Below, in pieces: positions 1-7,199 of a stretch of 29,664 nucleotides of DNA. A program made the translations under genes and the position numbers. The notes under the pieces were generated by a model. That model saw only the letters and a list, made by a program, of their open reading frames with translations, did not search any database and had not been told where the DNA came from. How positions within the stretch are numbered: the first letter of the stretch is position 1; each line of letters opens with the position of its first letter. Source of the stretch: CAYFQB01 sp964345225. GTDB taxonomy: Bacteria; Nitrospirota; Thermodesulfovibrionia; Thermodesulfovibrionales; UBA6898. The stretch spans positions 1 through 29,664 of the forward strand of contig CAYFQB010000084.1 in the NCBI GenBank assembly GCA_964345225.1, in the 5' to 3' direction.

Positions 1-864
1 AGCCTTGATTACCCCGAGGACTACTGCACCCCCTGCCATATCATATTTCATCTTTTCCATACCTTCAGCAGGCTTTAGCGATATTCCTCCGCTGTCAAAT
101 GTTATTGATTTGCCTATTAACACAAGAGGTGCACCTTTTGCACCTCTGTAATTGAGCACTATAAATCTGGGTGGCTCTTTAGAACCTCTTGTAACAGAAA
201 GATATGCTCCCATGCCGAGCTTCTTTACATCTTTTTTCTGTAAAATTTTCACTGAAAGGTTCTTTCGCTTAAGAAATAATGCTTCCCTTGCAAGATGTGT
301 AGGGGTCATGTCATTTGACGGCGTATTTATCAAATCTCTTGTAAAGTATACTGAAGAGGCTCCTATCCTGGCCCATTTAATTTCATCAACCAGACCTTTT
401 GAGACTTCTGAAAGAACTGTAAAGCTCTTTATCTTCTTTTTACTATCCTCTGACCTGTATCTGTCAAATGTATAAAGTCCGAGTAAAGACCCTTCGACAA
501 AATCAATTGGAGATAATTTAAGTGAATAAATGACCCGCGTTGATAGAGCAATATTTTTCATCCCCGCATCACGAATGTATACTGCTGCTTTTCCGCCAGC
601 CTGTCTCGTCTTTTCAGATGAAACTTCACCCCTTTTTCCAAGACCAACAAGCAGGATCTTCTCGGGTTTTATATCATCTGCAGCAGGAATTAACATAACT
701 TCATTAAGTTTTCCGGGAAATTCTCTTGAAATTAACTTTTTAATAAGAGATGCAGTCTTTGTACCAATATTTTTATAGATCTCCGAATCTCCTTCTGTTA
801 CAGGAAGAATCAGAATATCGCAGTGATAGTCTACATCCCTTACATTCTTTATACCAATATCCAT
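1..864 (-). CDS. pepA: Leucyl aminopeptidase PepA (M17), 5' part, cut by window edge
   Basis: This is a cytosolic di-metal aminopeptidase that removes N-terminal residues from peptides. Reading back from ATG at 864-862 gives 288 uninterrupted codons that run off the left edge, so the C-terminal part of the catalytic domain is missing. The N-terminal half (about residues 1-150) is the variable M17 N-domain. The catalytic domain begins near residue 160 with the conserved 'RDLINTPSNDMTP'. The metal and catalytic residues are K252 and D257 in 'GKSITFDSGG', K264 in 'SLKP' and D275 in 'YDMAGG'. They match bovine lens K250, D255, K262 and D273 with a constant offset of two. The gene is transcribed away from the cls gene, and the 162-bp gap holds both promoters. 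The family call is secure; whether the missing part is intact cannot be judged. Confidence 0.93.
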   Translation of the reverse strand, partial: MDIGIKNVRDVDYHCDILILPVTEGDSEIYKNIGTKTASLIKKLISREFPGKLNEVMLIPAADDIKPEKILLVGLGKRGEVSSEKTRQAGGKAAVYIRDAGMKNIALSTRVIYSLKLSPIDFVEGSLLGLYTFDRYRSEDSKKKIKSFTVLSEVSKGLVDEIKWARIGASSVYFTRDLINTPSNDMTPTHLAREALFLKRKNLSVKILQKKDVKKLGMGAYLSVTRGSKEPPRFIVLNYRGAKGAPLVLIGKSITFDSGGISLKPAEGMEKMKYDMAGGAVVLGVIKA

Positions 865-991
865 TTACTATTACAGAATCTCAATAATTTTTTTGTTAAA
901 TTGTAGCTCATTTGCAGAGGAAATATCCACTTACTCAAAATAACAGGTTAAATAGTGAAACGGGAAATTATTTTATTTTTATTCTTAAGAA

Positions 992-1020
992 TTGACAGGC
1001 AATGATATTTAAGTAATTAT
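992..1020 (+). promoter_or_regulatory. Candidate promoter of the cls gene, placed for a leaderless mRNA
   Basis: A perfect -35 hexamer TTGACA (992-997) is followed after 17 bp by AATTAT (1015-1020), which matches 4 of 6 positions of the -10 consensus. Transcription would start about 6-7 bases later, at the ATG at 1027. No Shine-Dalgarno-like sequence precedes that ATG, which fits a leaderless transcript. A start codon further inside the gene is the alternative. Confidence 0.45.
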
Positions 1021-1026
1021 TTAATT

Positions 1027-2190
1027 ATGGGTGTTTACAATACCAATCTATATTTTTCAAAGAAGAATATAAGACGGGTTTATGGATTATCATTCACAGA
1101 CGGAAACAAGGTCACACTTTTATGGAAAGACAAGGATTTTTTCATTTACATATTCGATTCTATTAAAAAGGCCAGGGAACTGATCTGCCTCGAATTTTAT
1201 ATATTCAGAAATGATGAAACTGGAAGAGAATTAGCAGAACTCCTTAAACAAAAGGCTTCCGAAGGAGTTAATGTCTATATTCTATATGACCACTTTGGCT
1301 CATTAGGCACATCACCAAAATTCTGGAGAAGCCTTAAGCAATCAGGTGTTCAGATAAGGGCATCCCGTCCTTTTAAATGGACTGCACCCTTTCAGTACGT
1401 ATACAGGGATCATAAAAAACTCATAATAATTGATGGGATTAAGGCATTTACAGGCGGCCTGAATATTGCAAATGAATATATTGGCTATCCAAAATTCAGA
1501 AAAAAAGGCGTATGGAGGGATACAGGAATATTTCTTGAAGGTCCGATAGCAGGAACGCTTCTGGAAACATTCAAAAAAAGCTGGAAGATATGGAAAGGCA
1601 ACCCCATAATTTTCAATAAAGATACAAAGCCTGTTATAGACGGCCTCCCTGTGCTTCCTATATTCGCAAGCTCTGCAAAAGGTCGTCGAAGGATGAGAAA
1701 ATTGTTGTATTACAGTATCAACCACTCACAAAAAAGCATCTACCTTACAACCGCCTACTTTACTCCAAGCAGAAGAATGTTACAGATACTTGAAAAGGCA
1801 GTTAAACGGGGGGTTGATGTAAGACTGCTCTTACCAGGGAAATCAGATATCATGGCAGCACATTATGCAGGCAGGGCATTTTTCACAAAACTGCTAAGAG
1901 CAGGTATAAAAATATACAACTACTATGGAGAGATACTCCATGCCAAAACAGCTGTTTTTGATGAAACATGGAGCATAATAGGCTCTGCAAATCTGGATTT
2001 CCAGTCACTAAGAAGAAATGATGAGGGCAATGTCGGCATAATAGACAGAAATTTCGGTGCCCAGATGAAAGAAATATTTTTAGAGGACTTAAGAAAGTCA
2101 GAAAAAGTCACATACCAAAAATGGATAGTTAGGCCATTCCGAGAAAGAATACTGGAAAAGTTCTTTGTACTGTTCAGAAGAAGGCTCTGA
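1027..2190 (+). CDS. Cardiolipin synthase-like phospholipase D family protein (ClsB/YbhO type)
   Basis: This is a phosphatidyltransferase of the phospholipase D superfamily, expected to join phospholipids into cardiolipin at the inner membrane. Both HKD motifs are complete. The first is H129, K131 and D136, followed by 'AFTGGLNIANEY'. The second is H305, K307 and D312, followed by 'IIGSANLDFQSLRRNDE'. At 387 residues without N-terminal membrane helices it resembles E. coli ClsB (about 413) rather than ClsA, which carries two such helices. Substrate specificity within the ClsB/ClsC group cannot be read from sequence. The ATG at 1027 has no ribosome binding site but a good promoter directly upstream. 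The gene appears to be monocistronic: a repeat-rich gap of nearly 300 bp separates it from the glutaredoxin gene. Confidence 0.88.
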   Translation: MGVYNTNLYFSKKNIRRVYGLSFTDGNKVTLLWKDKDFFIYIFDSIKKARELICLEFYIFRNDETGRELAELLKQKASEGVNVYILYDHFGSLGTSPKFWRSLKQSGVQIRASRPFKWTAPFQYVYRDHKKLIIIDGIKAFTGGLNIANEYIGYPKFRKKGVWRDTGIFLEGPIAGTLLETFKKSWKIWKGNPIIFNKDTKPVIDGLPVLPIFASSAKGRRRMRKLLYYSINHSQKSIYLTTAYFTPSRRMLQILEKAVKRGVDVRLLLPGKSDIMAAHYAGRAFFTKLLRAGIKIYNYYGEILHAKTAVFDETWSIIGSANLDFQSLRRNDEGNVGIIDRNFGAQMKEIFLEDLRKSEKVTYQKWIVRPFRERILEKFFVLFRRRL

Positions 2191-2236
2191 AGTAAACCCC
2201 GTTAGAAGAAAATATCAACAATTTCTGACGGGGTAA
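2191..2236. repeat. Inverted-repeat hairpin with ACCCCGT core, just after cls
   Basis: ACCCCGTTAGAA (2196-2207) pairs with TTCTGACGGGGT (2223-2234). This gives a 12-bp stem with one G-U pair and a 15-base loop. It begins right after the cls stop codon, so it may end or protect the cls transcript, but no T-run follows on the plus strand. The outer edge AGTAAACCCCGTTA (2191-2204) also recurs as a perfect 14-bp inverted copy at 2448-2461, so the hairpin belongs to a larger composite structure. Confidence 0.75.
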
Positions 2237-2301
2237 AAAAATACATTATAGGCAGCAAGGTCGACGAATCTTAATTCTTACTCAATCCTGGCCTGAATTC
2301 G

Positions 2302-2330
2302 TTATTTATTCATATTTTTAGTGTTATAAT
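2302..2330 (+). promoter_or_regulatory. Candidate extended -10 promoter for glutaredoxin-copA
   Basis: TGTTATAAT (2322-2330) is a perfect extended -10 element. The identical nine bases precede tmRNA at 29202-29210. The -35 region 17 bp upstream (TTATTT, 2302-2307) is poor, as is common for extended -10 promoters. Transcription would start near 2337, so the inverted-repeat element at 2337-2463 would lie in a 5' leader of about 147 bases. Confidence 0.5.
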
Positions 2331-2336
2331 TAATCA

Positions 2337-2463
2337 GAGTTTTACCCCGTAAAAAAAGCCTTTGATGAAATTGGAGGTTAAATAATATGCCTGCCGGAAA
2401 GCAGGTTTCAGTCGGTGGTCTAAAGCCACCGACACGCAGTACCTTTTTAACGGGGTTTACTGA
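2337..2463. repeat. Non-coding inverted-repeat (MITE-like) element in the glutaredoxin-copA leader
   Basis: The ends are ACCCCGT (2344-2350, followed by an A-run) and ACGGGGT (2450-2456, preceded by a T-run), which would close a long hairpin. Inside are two further perfect hairpins: CCTGC/GCAGG (2390-2394 and 2401-2405) and GTCGGTGG/CCACCGAC (2411-2418 and 2426-2433, 7-base loop). The left part shares GATGAAATTG (2364-2373) and its surroundings with the element at 22463-22558. No coding capacity is visible. It could be a decayed miniature transposable element or a structured leader RNA; the second hairpin also recalls IS200/IS605 ends. Together with 2191-2336 it fills the gap between cls and the glutaredoxin gene. 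Confidence 0.65.
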
Positions 2464-2483
2464 CAACTGTACATGGGGAGGAG

Positions 2484-2750
2484 ATGGGAAATAAGGACCA
2501 GATAACTGTCTATTCTTCACCAAACTGACATGATTGCCATTTACTGAAAGATTTTCTTTCAGCAAAAGGGATAGTTTTTACAGACAGGGATATTGCAAGC
2601 GATCTATCGGCGAGGGAAGAACTTGTAACCAGATATGGAAGGATGGCCACTCCAACTATCGTGATAGGCAATAAAATGTTCCTGGGATTTAAGGACAATA
2701 GAGAAGAAATAGAAAGGTTACTGGAGAAATTTGGAGACAGGAATGTCTGA
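2484..2750 (+). CDS. Selenocysteine-containing glutaredoxin (in-frame TGA at 2526-2528)
   Basis: This is a small thioredoxin-fold redox protein of 88 residues if TGA 2526-2528 is read as selenocysteine. The reading frame is M1 to V88 with stop TGA at 2748-2750. After 'ITVYSSPN' comes U15-H16-D17-C18, so the TGA sits exactly where glutaredoxins have the first cysteine of CxxC. Downstream are 'ATPTIVIG' with the cis-proline P57 and 'GF' at 68-69, both glutaredoxin hallmarks, and a final helix. ATG 2484 follows GGGGAGGAG at very short spacing; an in-frame TAA at 2448-2450 rules out a much longer start. A SECIS-like hairpin lies just after the TGA. The last 8 bases overlap copA, implying coupled translation. 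Alternatives are a TGC-to-TGA nonsense mutation or sequencing error. The selA, selB and selC genes are not in this window. Confidence 0.8.
2529..2570 (+). promoter_or_regulatory. Putative bacterial SECIS element (selenocysteine insertion hairpin)
   Basis: Immediately 3' of the in-frame TGA, CTGAAAG (2544-2550) and CTTTCAG (2556-2562) form a perfect 7-bp stem. Beyond an A-C mismatch, TTT/AAA and then CC/GG extend it. The loop is ATTTT, or GATTTTC if the closing G-C pair opens, which puts a G first in the loop as bacterial SECIS elements usually have. The loop begins about 21 bases after the TGA, within the usual range. The hairpin is translated as part of the glutaredoxin. Confidence 0.65.
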
Positions 2751-5205
2751 TGCTATAAATACTGAAAGTCGTATAGACCTGCCTGTAACAGGTATGACCT
2801 GTGCTTCATGCTCTGCTGCAGTTCAGAAAGGCCTCTCAGAGCTTAAAGGGGTAAGCTCTGCTTCGGTAAATTTTGCTGTTGAGAAAGCAACTGTTTTCTA
2901 TGATGAGTCGGTTGTATCAGTCGATGACTTTATTAAGGTTATTAAAGATCTTGGATATGGTTTATCAATCTCGAAAATAATATTACCGGTCAAAGGCATG
3001 ACCTGTGCTTCATGTGTAAAGACCGTTCAGGATACCCTGGGCAGACTTAATGGTGTAGTATCCGCATCAGTAAATTTTGCCACCGAAAAAGCCGCGATCG
3101 AATATCTCCCTTCACAGGTCGGTATAAAGGACTTTAAAAAGGCTATAAAGGATGCTGGCTATGAAATTGTTGAGGTCGAAAAAGGTGAGGATATTGTCGA
3201 AAAAGAACAGAGGGAGCGCGAGGAAGCTTACAGGGCTTTAAAAACAAAGGTCATTACAGGTGCATGCCTTGCAATCCCCATCTTTATACTCGTTCACTGG
3301 AATAATATCGGGCTCTCAAGGATACTTGAACTGCCCCAACAGGTTAATTATCTTCTCCAGCTTATAATTGCCACACCTGTACAGTTCTGGATTGGCCGGC
3401 AATTTTATGAAGGAGCCATTGCAGCAGCACGCCACAAGACAACAAATATGAACACCCTGATAGCGATAGGCACTTCATCTGCTTATATTTACAGCGTTGC
3501 AGCTACATTCTTCCCTTCTATATTTGAGATAAAAGGCTATTCTGCAGAAGTCTACTTTGATACTGCAGCAACAATTATTGTTCTGATACTGCTTGGCAGG
3601 CTTTTCGAGGCCAGGGCAAAGGGACAGACATCTGAGGCGATCAAAAAACTTATAGGATTACAGGCCAAAACTGCACGTATCATTAAGGACGGGAAAGAAA
3701 TCGATATCCCTGTAGAGGATGTAGAGATAGGGGACATTATAGTAGTGAGGCCGGGAGAAAAAATCCCGGTAGACGGTATAATTAAAGATGGATATTCATC
3801 AGTAGATGAATCCATGATATCAGGTGAATCCATACCTGTGGAAAAAAGGACCGGTGATGAAGTGATCGGTGCCACAATAAACAAGACCGGTTCATTCAAA
3901 TTTGAAGCAACTAAGGTCGGCAGGGACACCATGCTTTCTAAGATTATAAACATGGTTCAGGAAGCACAGGGTTCCAAACCTCCGATTGCAAGGCTTGCAG
4001 ATAAAATTTCTTCCATTTTTGTACCCGCTGTCATAGGAGTTGCTACTTTCACATTTATTGTCTGGTTTTTATTCGGTCCCTCACCTGCTCTAACTTATGC
4101 ATTGCTTACCTTTATTGCTGTTCTGATAATTGCCTGCCCTTGTGCATTAGGACTGGCTACGCCGACATCCATAATGGTCGGCACAGGCAAAGGTGCTGAA
4201 AACGGCATATTAATAAGAGGCGGAGAGGCTCTTGAAACCGCACACAAGATCAATACCATTATATTCGATAAGACAGGTACATTGACAAAAGGCAGACCGG
4301 AAGTTACCGATATTATTGCTCATGGATTATCAGTAAGCGAAGTGCTTTCATATGCATCATCTGCTGAAAAAGGCTCGGAACATCCCCTCGGCGAAGCCAT
4401 TATAAATAAGTCAAAAGAAAGTAACATAGATCTTCATGACCCGGAACATTTCCAGGCTATACCCGGCCACGGCATTAAGGCAAATATTAACGGTAAGGCT
4501 GTATTGTTGGGTAATGAGAAGCTCCTGCGGGATGAAGGTATAAAAATTGGCAGCTTAAAACAGGATGAAGCAAAACTTTCTGAACAGGGAAAAACTCCGA
4601 TGTTTGTTTGCATTGATAATAATATCTCCGGAATTATCGCTGTTGCCGATACACTGAAAAACGATTCTGTAAATGCTGTAAAATCGCTACACAATCTGGG
4701 TATTGAGGTTGTTATGATTACAGGAGACAATAAACGTACGGGTGAGGCTATAGCCCGCCAGGCTGGAATTGACAGGATTTTTGCAGAGGTTTTACCTCAA
4801 GACAAGGCTAACGAGGTCAAAAAGTTGCAGGCAGAATCAAAAGTTGTAGCGATGGTGGGAGATGGTATAAATGACGCCCCTGCCCTTGCCCAGGCTGATA
4901 TAGGTATAGCGATCGGTACTGGAACAGATGTCGCGATGGAGGCATCAGACATTACTCTTATAAAAGGCGATCTTAAAGGTGTTGTTACAGCCATTGCCCT
5001 GTCAAAGGCCACACTGCGTAATATAAAACAGAACCTTTTCTGGGCCTTCGCATATAATGTAACCCTTATACCTGTTGCTGCAGGTGTGCTGTTTCCATTT
5101 TTCGGGATACTATTAAATCCCATGTTTGCTGCTGCCGCCATGGGACTCTCATCAATTACAGTTGTCACAAATGCCTTGAGACTGAAACGTTTCAGAGTGT
5201 ATTGA
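2743..5205 (+). CDS. copA: Cu(I)-exporting P1B-type ATPase CopA
   Basis: This inner-membrane ATPase exports monovalent copper from the cytosol. From ATG 2743 it has 820 residues. There are two N-terminal metal-binding domains with 'GMTCASC' (C20/C23 and C88/C91), followed by membrane helices, the actuator domain, and C465-P466-C467 in the membrane copper site. The phosphorylated D509 lies in 'DKTGTLT'. 'SEHPLGEA' is the nucleotide-domain HP motif, and 'GDGINDAPA' begins at 706. 'AYNVTLIPVAAG' and 'MGLSSITVVTNALRLK' in the last helices are the signature of Cu(I) transporters rather than Zn/Cd ones. The frame is open back to TTG 2731, but ATG 2743 is better placed behind GGAG (2733-2736). It overlaps the glutaredoxin gene by 8 bases. 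No CsoR or CueR regulator is nearby. Confidence 0.95.
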   Translation: MSDAINTESRIDLPVTGMTCASCSAAVQKGLSELKGVSSASVNFAVEKATVFYDESVVSVDDFIKVIKDLGYGLSISKIILPVKGMTCASCVKTVQDTLGRLNGVVSASVNFATEKAAIEYLPSQVGIKDFKKAIKDAGYEIVEVEKGEDIVEKEQREREEAYRALKTKVITGACLAIPIFILVHWNNIGLSRILELPQQVNYLLQLIIATPVQFWIGRQFYEGAIAAARHKTTNMNTLIAIGTSSAYIYSVAATFFPSIFEIKGYSAEVYFDTAATIIVLILLGRLFEARAKGQTSEAIKKLIGLQAKTARIIKDGKEIDIPVEDVEIGDIIVVRPGEKIPVDGIIKDGYSSVDESMISGESIPVEKRTGDEVIGATINKTGSFKFEATKVGRDTMLSKIINMVQEAQGSKPPIARLADKISSIFVPAVIGVATFTFIVWFLFGPSPALTYALLTFIAVLIIACPCALGLATPTSIMVGTGKGAENGILIRGGEALETAHKINTIIFDKTGTLTKGRPEVTDIIAHGLSVSEVLSYASSAEKGSEHPLGEAIINKSKESNIDLHDPEHFQAIPGHGIKANINGKAVLLGNEKLLRDEGIKIGSLKQDEAKLSEQGKTPMFVCIDNNISGIIAVADTLKNDSVNAVKSLHNLGIEVVMITGDNKRTGEAIARQAGIDRIFAEVLPQDKANEVKKLQAESKVVAMVGDGINDAPALAQADIGIAIGTGTDVAMEASDITLIKGDLKGVVTAIALSKATLRNIKQNLFWAFAYNVTLIPVAAGVLFPFFGILLNPMFAAAAMGLSSITVVTNALRLKRFRVY

Positions 5206-5214
5206 GACTCAGTT

Positions 5215-5814
5215 CTATCCTATCCCGAAAATCCATAGCCATACAAACTTGGAATATTCACTAAGTACCACAGCCCTGTCACGCCGCCTCTTCCACCAGT
5301 CATCGAACCTGAACCAGCTATCCTCGACAGGTGCACTTATTATCTTTACCTCATTACCCATTACCTTCTGAAATATCTTTAATGACCTTTTGCTGTGATA
5401 AGGCGAGGTAACCAGAATAATTGACTTGTAGCCATTCTTGATCAAAATTTCTTTCGTAAATTTTGCATCCTCCTCTGTTGACCTTGACTTATCTTCAAGA
5501 ATAATAACATCCCCTGATATTCCCAGGTGTTCGGAATGCTCTTTCATCAATGAAGCCCATGAATATTTCCAGACTAGCGGTCCGCCTGCCATTATGATGC
5601 GATCTTTTCTTGCCCATCCTTCCTTAAAGAGTTTCACACCGTATTCGACACGTTCTGTCTGCTCACCTGCAAGAATAACTATAACATCAGCAGGTTTGAG
5701 CTCGTCCTTTTGATAAATATACTCACCAGACTTATCAAGTACAAAACCGTGCCCTATAATAACAATAACAGCCAATACAGCAATAAGAATTAACAAATTG
5801 AGACACTTTGACAT
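5215..5814 (-). CDS. YdcF/SanA-like DUF218 membrane-anchored protein
   Basis: The 199-residue protein has one N-terminal membrane helix (about residues 7-25) and a DUF218 domain. Visible DUF218 features are 'ADVIVILAGEQTERVEYGVKLF', shown here in part as 'VIVILAG', then 'IIMAGGP', 'EDKSRSTEEDA' and 'IILVTSPYHSKR'. Members such as ElyC and SanA act in envelope and polysaccharide-precursor homeostasis, but no enzymatic reaction is firmly established. It is the last gene of the rhamnose operon. Its GGGAGG ribosome binding site lies within the end of the preceding radical SAM gene, with 1 base between stop and start codons. Convergent copA ends 9 bp away with no clear terminator between. A role in glycan assembly is an inference from position. 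Confidence 0.8.
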   Translation of the reverse strand: MSKCLNLLILIAVLAVIVIIGHGFVLDKSGEYIYQKDELKPADVIVILAGEQTERVEYGVKLFKEGWARKDRIIMAGGPLVWKYSWASLMKEHSEHLGISGDVIILEDKSRSTEEDAKFTKEILIKNGYKSIILVTSPYHSKRSLKIFQKVMGNEVKIISAPVEDSWFRFDDWWKRRRDRAVVLSEYSKFVWLWIFGIG

Positions 5815-5815
5815 A

Positions 5816-7189
5816 TTACCTCCCGAGATACCATTTCAGAAGTTTCAAGCCTGCACCAGCCTTTATAAAAAATTCCCTTGCACTTCTGATCTCCTTAAGG
5901 CTCTGCCATATATACCAGGGACTTAAATAAAATCTCCTGTGTGCCTCTTTCAAAATCTTATTGAGCCTTTGCTCATCCCAGTTCTCATTGATAATTGCGG
6001 GTCTTTTTAGATCCTTGTCCATAGGATTCAGGGCATCAACCTCTCTGTACCACCCCATCTTGACGACATCATCAAAAAGCTTTGTACCAGGAGTTGGTGA
6101 TAAAACACTGAACTGGGTATAGGCTGCCTTGATCTTTTTTGCAAACTCAATTGTCTTGATCTCTTCATCATATGTCTCGACAGGTATGCCAAGGACAAAA
6201 TAACCCATCGGCTTTATTCCAGCTTTTCTTGTCATTTCGAATGCTCTTGTTATCTGCTCAACCTTTATCCCTTTGTCCAGGTAATCAAGACCCTTCTGGT
6301 TACCGCTCTCAACTCCATAGGCAATCATGGAACACCCAGCCCTTTTCATCCATCTCAGTATTTCCTCGTCAACAAGGTTTACTCTTCCTTCGCACTTCCA
6401 CTCTATATCAAGCTTCCTGTCTATAATACCCTTACATATCTCTATAACCCTGTCTTTTTTGACAGTAAAAAGGTCATCGTAAAATACGATAGATCTAACC
6501 CCGAAATCTTTCACAACAGATCCTACCTCTTCAAGTACATTACCGGCAGACCTTGCCCTCCACTTTGAACCGAAGACCGCTTTGTCACAAAAGATACAGT
6601 GATATGGGCATCCCCTCGATGAAAAGATAGTGGTTACCCTGCCCCTTGAAAGTATATACCTGTATCTGTCATTGGGGAGAAGGTGTCTCGCAGGAAAGGG
6701 CAAAGTATCGAGGTCACTTATAAAAGAAGCAGGAGGATTTTCAAAATCCCTTGTAATTAAGCCGGGCACAGAACTGATATCTGAATTGGATTCTATCCTT
6801 TCAACCAGCATCTGAAAACTTGTCTCCCCTTCACCCTGTAGCGCAAAATCAATATCTGAGGTCTGTTCAAATATCTTTTTCTTTACCACTGATATATGAG
6901 GGCCACCCATGACAATATAATTCGTGTGCCTTCTTGCAGTCATTGCAGTTCTGAATGAATTGTCTATTACAGGTGTCATACCTGTTATACCGACAATATC
7001 AGGAGAAAAACTTTTAATCCTTTCTTCCAATGAAGTGTAACCAAGACCCTCGGCAAACCCGTCGATAATTCCTACCCTGTATCCCTTCTTCTCGAGTACA
7101 GCAGCAAGGTAAGCAATGCCTAACGGTGGGACAACAATGTCTTCCCGCTTTATCTCTCTTGGTGGGGATTGTATTAAAAGTATCTTCAA
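5816..7189 (-). CDS. B12-binding domain radical SAM protein (BchE/P-methylase-like class)
   Basis: The 457-residue protein has an N-terminal cobalamin-binding Rossmann-type domain (about 1-140, with 'PPLGIAYLAAVLEKKGYRV' and 'IVMGGPHIS'). The radical SAM core follows with cluster ligands C194, C198 and C201 in 'SRGCPYHCIFCDK'. The C-terminal part (about 400-457) has the layout of class B methylases, but the substrate is unknown. Relatives methylate or rearrange unactivated carbons in lipids, hopanoids, antibiotics and sugars. The gene lies 10 bp after the GT2 gene with an AGGAG site, inside the dTDP-rhamnose operon. A modification of the glycan or its lipid carrier is therefore a reasonable inference, but not shown. 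Confidence 0.85.
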   Translation of the reverse strand: MKILLIQSPPREIKREDIVVPPLGIAYLAAVLEKKGYRVGIIDGFAEGLGYTSLEERIKSFSPDIVGITGMTPVIDNSFRTAMTARRHTNYIVMGGPHISVVKKKIFEQTSDIDFALQGEGETSFQMLVERIESNSDISSVPGLITRDFENPPASFISDLDTLPFPARHLLPNDRYRYILSRGRVTTIFSSRGCPYHCIFCDKAVFGSKWRARSAGNVLEEVGSVVKDFGVRSIVFYDDLFTVKKDRVIEICKGIIDRKLDIEWKCEGRVNLVDEEILRWMKRAGCSMIAYGVESGNQKGLDYLDKGIKVEQITRAFEMTRKAGIKPMGYFVLGIPVETYDEEIKTIEFAKKIKAAYTQFSVLSPTPGTKLFDDVVKMGWYREVDALNPMDKDLKRPAIINENWDEQRLNKILKEAHRRFYLSPWYIWQSLKEIRSAREFFIKAGAGLKLLKWYLGR

Positions 7190-7199
7190 ATTTATTCTC

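Noticed and set aside
2404..2440. IS200/IS605-type end from the GGTGGTCTAAAGCCACC hairpin
   Set aside because: Only one hairpin of this type is present, and no TnpA or TnpB coding sequence is near. The ACCCCGT terminal repeats explain the element better.
2302..2698. Minus-strand open frames across the glutaredoxin and its leader
   Set aside because: They lack ribosome binding sites and family motifs, and lie opposite a frame with clear glutaredoxin motifs and over inverted repeats.
2529..2750. Glutaredoxin as a plain pseudogene broken by a stop
   Set aside because: There is only one stop, it is TGA, it replaces the first CxxC cysteine exactly, and a hairpin follows at SECIS distance. The rest of the frame is intact. 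It cannot be fully excluded without homologues.
3552..5168. Long minus-strand frames opposite copA
   Set aside because: These are shadow frames of a strongly conserved ATPase; their translations show no recognisable motifs.
6491..6500. Additional ACCCCG match as another repeat copy
   Set aside because: It is a single half-site within the conserved coding sequence of the radical SAM protein, with no inverted partner.
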